Part shown: one piece after another, positions 7,873 to 12,655 of the stretch
How positions within the stretch are numbered: the stretch's first letter is position 1
How the letters are laid out: each line of letters begins with the position of its first letter
From: Desulfuromusa sp.
GTDB lineage: Bacteria > Desulfobacterota > Desulfuromonadia > Desulfuromonadales > Geopsychrobacteraceae
DNA: 12,655 nt
Assembly: GCA_030590745.1 (NCBI GenBank)
Contig: JAUVCS010000007.1
Location: 1 to 12,655, forward strand
Reading direction: 5' to 3'
The notes under the pieces: model-generated
The model's input: only the letters and a program-made list of their open reading frames with translations
Told to the model about the DNA's origin: nothing
The model's database searches: none
Position numbers and translations under genes: made by a program

Positions 7873-8883
7873 CTATTCGTCGTCATGACCCTTTTGAATC
7901 AATTTCAAATAATCTGGATCGGGGAAATTATCCAGCTTCACGCCGAGACCTAAGCCCATCTCAACCAGAATATCTTTGATTTCATTCAAAGACTTTCTGC
8001 CAAAGTTCTGGGTTTTCAACATCTCAACTTCCGATTTTTGTACCAGTTCACCAATAAGGTTGATCTGGGCATTCTTCAAACAGTTAGCACTACGAACCGA
8101 AAGTTCAAGTTCTTCAACCGAACGATAAAGGTTCTCATTGATTTTGTGCTTCTCACTGCTTTCTTCTTCTATAACCGGTTCCTCAGTTTCATCAAAATTT
8201 ATGAAGATCTGCAATTGCTCTTTATAAATTTTTGCTGCATAGGCGAGAGCATCTTCAGGCTTGACACTGCCATCGGTGTTAATTTCCAGTGTCAGCTTAT
8301 CATAATCAGTGATCTGCCCAACCCGCGCATTTGAAACATTGTAATTAACTTTAGCGATTGGAGAAAAAATGGTATCGATTGGAATTGTCCCGACCGGTGC
8401 ATCCTCATCACGATTCTTTTCAGCAAAAACATAACCTTTACCCATAGCAACAGTCATGTCAACTTCAAGATCAGTTTCATCACCACAGGTTGCAATATGG
8501 TGGTCAGGATTCAATATCTCAACATTATTATCGGTAATGATGTCACCGGCCTTGATGATTCCCGCACCCTTCTGCACAATACGGACATTGCGAGGATTGT
8601 GGCCGTGTAAACGAACTTTCACCCCTTTAAGATTAAGGATGATGTCGGTCACATCTTCAGTAACACCAACAACGCTTGAAAATTCATGCTGAACATTTTT
8701 AATCCGCACTGAGGTAATCGCCGCCCCCTGGAGGGAAGACAAAAGAATCCGACGTAATGAATTACCCAGAGTTGTGCCAAAACCGCGCTCAAATGGTTCA
8801 GCAACAAATTTACCATATGTTTCGGTCAATTCAGTTGCTTCCAACCGTAGCGGCTTGATCAATTCTCTCCAGTTTTTGTACAT
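7873..8883 (-). CDS. rpoA: DNA-directed RNA polymerase alpha subunit
   Basis: The alpha dimer nucleates assembly of RNA polymerase, and its C-terminal domain touches UP-element DNA and activators. The protein has 336 residues, the usual length. The N-terminal assembly domain (about 1-230) includes [21 protein letters not shown] near 30-50. An acidic linker (about 231-255, rich in glutamate) joins it to the C-terminal domain (about 256-320), which reads [18 protein letters not shown] and [13 protein letters not shown]. The E. coli DNA-contact residues R265, N268, C269, K298, S299 and E302 correspond to R264, N267, C268, K297, S298 and E301, all kept. The ATG at 8883 has GGAG 9 bases upstream. 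It lies 42 bases after rpsD and stops at TCA's complement TGA... read from the minus strand as the stop next to HDDE. Its place between rpsD and rplQ is the standard alpha-operon order. Confidence 0.98.
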   Translation of the reverse strand: MYKNWRELIKPLRLEATELTETYGKFVAEPFERGFGTTLGNSLRRILLSSLQGAAITSVRIKNVQHEFSSVVGVTEDVTDIILNLKGVKVRLHGHNPRNVRIVQKGAGIIKAGDIITDNNVEILNPDHHIATCGDETDLEVDMTVAMGKGYVFAEKNRDEDAPVGTIPIDTIFSPIAKVNYNVSNARVGQITDYDKLTLEINTDGSVKPEDALAYAAKIYKEQLQIFINFDETEEPVIEEESSEKHKINENLYRSVEELELSVRSANCLKNAQINLIGELVQKSEVEMLKTQNFGRKSLNEIKDILVEMGLGLGVKLDNFPDPDYLKLIQKGHDDE

Positions 8884-8925
8884 ATATTAATTCTCCCTCT
8901 CAAGATACCCTGATGAGGTTAGCAA

Positions 8926-9555
8926 TTATTTAGAGTAAAGTTCGACAATCAATTGTTCCTGGAACTCAGGTGTTGTCATCTCACTCCGTACCGGCAAGGT
9001 TTTGATTATCCCCTTAAACGCATCACGCTCAAGCTCAACCCAGGAGGGAAGACCACGACGCATCACACTATCTAGAGACTCATTAATGCAGGCAACCTCA
9101 CGACTCTTTTCACGCAAGGTAACAACATCATTAGGACGCACGAGATAAGAGGGGATATTGACCTTATGACCATTAACCTGAAAATGGCCATGACGAACCA
9201 ATGTCCGCGCCTGAGCCCGGGATACCGAAAAACCAAGACGATAAATAGCACTGTCAAGTCGACGCTCAAGAAGAATCAAAAGGTTCTCACCTGTGACACC
9301 CTTCATCCGGTCGGCTTTAGCGAAATAGAGCCTGAACTGTTTTTCCTGCAAGCCGTAAGTGCGTTTCACCTTCTGTTTTTCACGTAACTGAGTTCCGTAA
9401 TCTGAAACCTTGGTACGACGTTGACCATGCTGACCGGGGGCGTAATTACGCCGCTCCAGAGCACATTTATCGGTATAACATCTGTCCCCTTTCAGGAACA
9501 GTTTTGCATTTTCTCTTCTGCACTGACGGCAGACTGGACCAGAGTATCTAGACAA
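8926..9555 (-). CDS. rpsD: 30S ribosomal protein S4 (zinc-binding form, TTG start)
   Basis: Primary 16S rRNA-binding protein that starts assembly of the 30S body; in E. coli it also represses the alpha operon by binding its mRNA. The protein has 209 residues. The N-terminus carries the zinc-binding pattern C9, C12, C26 and C31, the same positions as in the Thermus protein, so this is the cysteine-containing type. The S4 RNA-binding domain follows ([12 protein letters not shown] near 97-108, then [18 protein letters not shown]). The start codon is TTG at 9555; there is no nearby ATG, family members start at this point ([12 protein letters not shown]), and AAGGAGG lies 6 bases upstream. The ribosome binding site lies in the 18-base gap after the rpsK stop. 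It stops at TAA. Confidence 0.97.
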   Translation of the reverse strand: MSRYSGPVCRQCRRENAKLFLKGDRCYTDKCALERRNYAPGQHGQRRTKVSDYGTQLREKQKVKRTYGLQEKQFRLYFAKADRMKGVTGENLLILLERRLDSAIYRLGFSVSRAQARTLVRHGHFQVNGHKVNIPSYLVRPNDVVTLREKSREVACINESLDSVMRRGLPSWVELERDAFKGIIKTLPVRSEMTTPEFQEQLIVELYSK

Positions 9556-9561
9556 CTTCTT

Positions 9562-9568
9562 CCTCCTT
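9562..9568 (-). promoter_or_regulatory. Strong ribosome binding site fixing the rpsD TTG start
   Basis: AAGGAGG on the minus strand sits 6 bases before TTG (9553-9555). This near-perfect anti-16S match at ideal spacing, together with the family N-terminus, makes the TTG start convincing. Confidence 0.9.
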
Positions 9569-9573
9569 GATGC

Positions 9574-9969
9574 TTAAACGCGACGACGCTTGGGTGGACG
9601 GCAACCGTTATGGGGTATCGGGGTTACGTCCTTTATCATAGTGACTGTCAAACCTGCCAGTGAAAGAGCACGTAAAGCAGACTCACGACCACTCCCGGGA
9701 CCTTTTACATATGCCTCAACCGAACGCATACCATGTTCCATGGCTTTAGTTGCTGCATCCTCCGCCGCGATTTGCGCAGCAAACGGGGTGCTTTTCCGTG
9801 AGCCTTTGAACCCTTTTGCTCCGGATGTAGACCAAGCAACAACATTACCCACAGGGTCACAAATTGTCACGATAGTATTGTTGAAGGTGGATTGTATATG
9901 GACAACACCTTTTGCAATATTTTTCTTTACAACTTTTTTACGTACGACTTTTTTACCTGTTTTAGCCAT
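9574..9969 (-). CDS. rpsK: 30S ribosomal protein S11
   Basis: Small-subunit platform protein next to the mRNA exit and the 3' end of 16S rRNA. The protein has 131 residues. A lysine/valine-rich N-terminus (about 2-20) is followed by the S11 body: [20 protein letters not shown] near 27-46, [20 protein letters not shown] near 49-68, [13 protein letters not shown] near 90-102 and the invariant C-terminal tail [14 protein letters not shown]. The ATG at 9969 (MAKTGKK) is preceded by GGAG at 6 bases. A TTG two codons further upstream directly abuts that GGAG and cannot be used with it. It lies 12 bases after rpsM. It stops at TAA, 5 bases before the rpsD Shine-Dalgarno sequence. Confidence 0.98.
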   Translation of the reverse strand: MAKTGKKVVRKKVVKKNIAKGVVHIQSTFNNTIVTICDPVGNVVAWSTSGAKGFKGSRKSTPFAAQIAAEDAATKAMEHGMRSVEAYVKGPGSGRESALRALSLAGLTVTMIKDVTPIPHNGCRPPKRRRV

Positions 9970-9981
9970 AATCAACTCCGC

Positions 9982-10350
9982 TTATTTTTTCTTACCGGCA
10001 ACAGTCTTCTTCGGCCCCTTACGAGTCCGCGAATTATTCTTGGTATTCTGACCACGCACCGGCAAACCTCTACGATGACGTAAGCCACGATAGCAGCCGA
10101 GATCCATCAATCGTTTAATATTCATGGTCAGCTCACGACGCAAGTCACCTTCAACATTGCAGTCTTTATCTACAAGCTCACGAATCTTCACCAATTCGGA
10201 TTCAGTTAAATCATCAGTACGGGCATCAAAATCAACACCAGCCTGTGAAAGGATATTTTGTGATGTAGAACGACCAATTCCGTAGATATAGGTCATAGCC
10301 ACTTCAATACGCTTGTTTCTCGGTAAATCGACTCCAGCAATACGTGCCAA
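9982..10350 (-). CDS. rpsM: 30S ribosomal protein S13 (TTG start)
   Basis: Small-subunit head protein that contacts tRNA and the 50S subunit through bridges. The protein has 122 residues. It begins [20 protein letters not shown], has the helix-hairpin-helix region [14 protein letters not shown] near 22-35, and ends with the conserved [16 protein letters not shown] followed by a basic tail ([15 protein letters not shown]). The start is TTG at 10350: it gives exactly the family N-terminus, no ATG is near, and AGGAGG lies 5 bases upstream. It follows rpmJ with a 16-base gap that contains this ribosome binding site. In E. coli the S13 start is the target of S4 repression through an mRNA pseudoknot; whether that happens here cannot be told by eye. 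It stops at TAA. Confidence 0.97.
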   Translation of the reverse strand: MARIAGVDLPRNKRIEVAMTYIYGIGRSTSQNILSQAGVDFDARTDDLTESELVKIRELVDKDCNVEGDLRRELTMNIKRLMDLGCYRGLRHRRGLPVRGQNTKNNSRTRKGPKKTVAGKKK

Positions 10351-10355
10351 TTTTT

Positions 10356-10361
10356 CCTCCT
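10356..10361 (-). promoter_or_regulatory. Ribosome binding site fixing the rpsM TTG start
   Basis: AGGAGG on the minus strand lies 5 bases before TTG (10348-10350), inside the 16-base rpmJ-rpsM gap. It supports the TTG and leaves little room for a separate regulatory leader in front of rpsM. Confidence 0.88.
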
Positions 10362-10366
10362 AGGGC

Positions 10367-10480
10367 TTATCCCTGTCTTTGCTTGTGTTTGGGATTCTCG
10401 CAGATGATCCGGACAACACCTTTGCGTTTAACAACTTTGCATTTATCACAGATCTTCTTACCCGTAGCTCTAACCTTCAT
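10367..10480 (-). CDS. rpmJ: 50S ribosomal protein L36 (zinc-binding form)
   Basis: Smallest large-subunit protein, a zinc ribbon that stabilises 23S rRNA folding. Translating 10480 down to 10367 gives 37 residues: [20 protein letters not shown], then [17 protein letters not shown]. The zinc ligands are C11, C14, C27 and H32, the standard cysteine-containing L36 pattern. The ATG at 10480 has AAGGA 7 bases upstream, and it stops at TAA. It lies between map and rpsM, its normal place at the head of the alpha operon. The map-rpmJ gap of 63 bases holds a small inverted repeat but no infA, which often lies here in Firmicutes. Confidence 0.97.
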   Translation of the reverse strand: MKVRATGKKICDKCKVVKRKGVVRIICENPKHKQRQG

Positions 10481-10506
10481 TTTGAGATCCTTTTCCTATA
10501 AATTTC

Positions 10507-10526
10507 ATCTATCAACAGCGATAGAT
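10507..10526 (-). repeat. Small perfect inverted repeat in the map-rpmJ gap
   Basis: On the minus strand ATCTATC, a 6-base loop and GATAGAT form a perfect 7-pair hairpin, between the map stop and the rpmJ ribosome binding site. It is AU-rich, and no T run follows (the next bases are GAAATTTATAGG), so it is not a rho-independent terminator. It might be an RNA processing or stability element, or chance. Confidence 0.5.
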
Positions 10527-10543
10527 TCAATATTTCTTCCAAA

Positions 10544-11290
10544 TTAAAGACGGGTCAGTATTTCAGGCCCATTCTCAGTAACTGCTATTGTGTGTTCAAA
10601 ATGTGCCGATTGATGTCCATCAACAGTAACGGCTGTCCATCCATCTTCCAGAACCTTGACCCCCGACAGCCCACAATTGACCATTGGTTCAATCGCGAAG
10701 GTCATCCCCACTTGTAATTGTGGCCCACGCCCTGGCGCACCGTAATTGGGTATCTGTGGTTCTTCATGGAGCTTCTGACCAATACCATGACCAACAAAGT
10801 CACGAACAACACTGAAGCCCTCTTTTTCAACCCGGGTCTGTACTGCGTTGGAGATATCTGAAAGCCGGCCACCTGCCACCGCCGCAGCTATTCCGCAGGT
10901 CAGTGAATCCTGTGTAACATGTAGCAATTGCTGCGTTACAGCATCGATCTTACCAACCGGCACAGTTATCGCCGAATCCCCGTAAAATCCGTCAATAATC
11001 AAACCGAAGTCAATACTGAGGATGTCACCATCTTGTAACTGTTTCCGGTCAGGGAAACCATGAACTATACGATCGTTCGGTGAAGCACAAATAGTAAAAG
11101 GAAAGCCACCGTAACCCTTGAAAGCCGGTCTAGCCTTCCATTTGGTACATTGTTTCTCAGCAAACTGATCTAACTCAAAAGTTGTAACTCCGGGCTGAAC
11201 CTTCTCACGCAGCAACTGCAAAATTTCTGCAACCATCTGCCCTGCTTTTCTCATTTTTTTAATTTCAGCGCGCGATTTTACAACAATCAA
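10544..11290 (-). CDS. map: Methionine aminopeptidase, type I (TTG start)
   Basis: Removes the initiator methionine from new proteins in the cytoplasm using a two-metal site. The protein has 248 residues, with the pita-bread fold. The metal ligands D94 (SIDFG), D105 (YGDSA), H168 (VGHGIG), E201 (AIEPM) and E232 (HFEHT) each sit three places before the E. coli ligands D97, D108, H171, E204 and E235; the catalytic-site H77 (IVHGFP) is also kept. The open frame extends into adk, but I place the start at TTG 11290, giving MIVVKSRAEIKKMRKAG, which matches family N-termini. AGGA lies 8 bases upstream inside the last adk codons. Only one base separates the adk stop from this start, so translation is probably coupled. 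It stops at TAA. Confidence 0.95.
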   Translation of the reverse strand: MIVVKSRAEIKKMRKAGQMVAEILQLLREKVQPGVTTFELDQFAEKQCTKWKARPAFKGYGGFPFTICASPNDRIVHGFPDRKQLQDGDILSIDFGLIIDGFYGDSAITVPVGKIDAVTQQLLHVTQDSLTCGIAAAVAGGRLSDISNAVQTRVEKEGFSVVRDFVGHGIGQKLHEEPQIPNYGAPGRGPQLQVGMTFAIEPMVNCGLSGVKVLEDGWTAVTVDGHQSAHFEHTIAVTENGPEILTRL

Positions 11291-11291
11291 C

Positions 11292-11939
11292 TCAACAATC
11301 CTGTAGTGCTGCCTGGATCGACTGTTGAACCACTGATATATCACTCATACCATCAACCGCAACCAGCAATCCTTGTTCACGGTAATAATCTTCAAGAGGA
11401 GCAGTTTGTTCCTGATATACCATCATCCGATTACGGATCGTTACTTCACGGTCATCGTCCCGCTGTAGTAACTCGCCACCGCAGTAACGGCAACTGCCGT
11501 CTTGAGCAGGAGGATCAAAACGTAAGTGACAACCCTTACTACAATCAGCACAAGTACGACGTCCCGTCAATCTCTCAACTAACGCATCTATATCAACCTG
11601 CAATGAGATAACCGAGTCAAGCTCTTGATCAAGGTCAACCAGTACCTGTTTTAATGAATCTGCTTGAGGTTGAGTGCGGGGAAAGCCATCAAGGATAAAA
11701 CCACCCTGACAGTCATCTTCCTGCAAACGCTCCCGGACAATACCGATAACAACACTGTCCGGAACCAATCCACCAGCATCCATATGTTTTTTTGCTTCAA
11801 TTCCCATAGGGGATTGCGCTTGTACTGCAGCACGCAACATATCGCCAGTGGAAACTTGAGGAATGCTATGTTTTTCCATCAACAGCGCGGCCTGTGTCCC
11901 CTTGCCCGCGCCTGGTGGTCCTAACAGAATAATCTTCAT
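11292..11939 (-). CDS. adk: Adenylate kinase (zinc-type, long lid)
   Basis: Catalyses ATP + AMP to 2 ADP and so keeps adenine nucleotides balanced. The protein has 215 residues. The P-loop is GPPGAGKGT (7-15), with the AMP-binding region STGDMLR (30-36) and GFILDGFPRT (80-89). The long lid (about 126-163) has a four-cysteine zinc site, C130-x2-C133 and C150-x2-C153, plus one extra cysteine at 137; zinc-type lids are common in Firmicutes and many anaerobes, while E. coli Adk lacks the cysteines. I start at ATG 11939 (MKIILLGPP), with AGGA 6 bases upstream; a TTG two codons earlier abuts the AGGA and is rejected. The AGGA overlaps the end of the secY stop, leaving a gap of 8 bases. It stops at TGA, one base before map. 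Confidence 0.97.
   Translation of the reverse strand: MKIILLGPPGAGKGTQAALLMEKHSIPQVSTGDMLRAAVQAQSPMGIEAKKHMDAGGLVPDSVVIGIVRERLQEDDCQGGFILDGFPRTQPQADSLKQVLVDLDQELDSVISLQVDIDALVERLTGRRTCADCSKGCHLRFDPPAQDGSCRYCGGELLQRDDDREVTIRNRMMVYQEQTAPLEDYYREQGLLVAVDGMSDISVVQQSIQAALQDC
11299..11302 (-). promoter_or_regulatory. Ribosome binding site for the map TTG start, inside adk
   Basis: AGGA on the minus strand falls in the adk codons for its C-terminal LQDC, 8 bases before the TTG at 11288-11290. The adk stop TGA (11292-11294) lies between the site and the start, the usual arrangement for translational coupling. Confidence 0.65.
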
Positions 11940-11947
11940 GGACAATC

Positions 11948-12655
11948 CTAGCCGTGCCGCCCTTTAAGAGTCACGCCCTTCATAAACCCTTCATACGAGC
12001 GTGAAATCAAATGCGCCTCAATCTGAGAAGCGGTATCCATCCCCACGCCAACAACAATCAGCAAAGCCGTCCCGCCAAAGAAAAAGGGGACATTCAACTG
12101 ACTGATCAAAAGGGTCGGTAATACGCAAACCAGAGAAATATAAATTGCACCAACAAACGTCAAACGACTCAGCACAATATCTAAATAATTCGCAGTTTCT
12201 TTGCCGGGACGGATACCCGGGACAAATCCACCCTGATTTTTAATATTGTCTGCAACGTTGACGGGGTTAAACGTTATAGCCGTGTAGAAGTAGCAAAAGA
12301 AGACAATAAAAGCAATATAAAAAACATTGTACACCCAGTGAGAGGGTGACATATAAACAGACATAGTCTTCACCCAGGGGGCATCAATAAAGTTTGCAAT
12401 GGTGGCTGGAAACATCATGATAGAACTAGCGAAGATCGGAGGGATAACCCCGCTCATATTAATTTTTAAGGGGAGATGACTCGCCTGTCCCCCCATATTG
12501 CGCATTCCCACAACCCGTTTCGCATAGTGGATAGGGACTCGACGCTGTGCCCGCTCCATAAATACAATCGCTCCGACAGTGACTAACATTAATGCCAGGA
12601 TAAAAATGACAATAGTGGGAGACATCGCACCGGTCTGAACTAAACGGATTGAGTT
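11948..12655 (-). CDS. secY: Protein translocase subunit SecY (N-terminus beyond window edge)
   Basis: Channel-forming subunit of the SecYEG inner-membrane protein-export complex. The frame is open to the last base, giving the C-terminal 235 of about 435 residues, so roughly membrane segments 6 to 10 are seen. Marks are the cytoplasmic loop RAQRRVPIHYAKR and HLPLKINMSGVIPPIFASSI after segment 6, FYTAITFNPVNVADNIKNQGG, and the C5 loop FVPGIRPGKETANY with the arginine that is critical for SecA-driven export in E. coli (R357 there). The tail ends SYEGFMKGVTLKGRHG. An ATG at 12625 is internal, because conserved sequence continues upstream of it. It stops at TAG, which abuts the adk ribosome binding site. 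Genes upstream, off the right edge, would be the rest of the spc operon. Confidence 0.97.
   Translation of the reverse strand, partial: NSIRLVQTGAMSPTIVIFILALMLVTVGAIVFMERAQRRVPIHYAKRVVGMRNMGGQASHLPLKINMSGVIPPIFASSIMMFPATIANFIDAPWVKTMSVYMSPSHWVYNVFYIAFIVFFCYFYTAITFNPVNVADNIKNQGGFVPGIRPGKETANYLDIVLSRLTFVGAIYISLVCVLPTLLISQLNVPFFFGGTALLIVVGVGMDTASQIEAHLISRSYEGFMKGVTLKGRHG

Noticed and set aside
9590..10051. A 153-codon plus-strand open frame opposite rpsK and rpsM
   Set aside because: It lies fully antisense to two unmistakable ribosomal protein genes with invariant sequence, so it is a chance opening.
1..12655. Mobile elements, CRISPR arrays, toxin-antitoxin, defence or other novel systems
   Set aside because: No repeats of array type, transposase-like sequence, or unrecognised gene was found; all coding space is accounted for by known housekeeping genes on one strand.

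Overview
This window is an ordinary, densely packed bacterial housekeeping region. Every gene lies on the minus strand, so transcription runs from the right edge to the left edge. Gene families and order (secY-adk-map-rpmJ-rpsM-rpsK-rpsD-rpoA-rplQ, then mgtE-recO-glyQ-glyS-ppdK), two-subunit glycyl-tRNA synthetase, a zinc-type adenylate kinase and strong GGAGG-type ribosome binding sites fit a Gram-negative anaerobe. My best guess is the Desulfuromonadales (Geobacter, Pelobacter or Desulfuromonas relatives). That placement is inference from protein resemblance and gene order, not from a search.

Right block (about 12655 down to 7324): the tail of the spc operon fused to the alpha operon. It holds the last half of secY, adk, map, the short rpmJ, rpsM, rpsK, rpsD, rpoA and rplQ. 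Gaps are 1 to 63 bases, and a textbook rho-independent terminator follows rplQ. The block supplies the protein-export channel, ATP/AMP balance, N-terminal methionine removal, five ribosomal proteins and the RNA polymerase alpha subunit. Several starts are TTG (rpsM, rpsD, map), each with a well-placed Shine-Dalgarno sequence. No infA lies between map and rpmJ.

Left block (about 7307 down to 1): mgtE has its own probable sigma-70 promoter just beyond the terminator. It is followed by recO, then a second, better sigma-70-like promoter in the recO-glyQ gap, then glyQ, glyS and the first 645 codons of ppdK, which runs off the left edge. This block covers magnesium uptake, recombination repair, glycine charging of tRNA and pyruvate/phosphoenolpyruvate interconversion.

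There is no gene-free stretch longer than 300 bases; the longest gaps are 7245-7389 (terminator plus mgtE promoter) and 4963-5070 (glyQ promoter and leader). I saw no mobile elements, CRISPR arrays, tRNA or rRNA genes, frameshifts or broken genes, and no undescribed system. The items worth a second look are small: repeated TTG starts in core translation genes, a T-box-like motif and poly-T leader ahead of glyQ, a small perfect hairpin between map and rpmJ, and the tight terminator/promoter junction.
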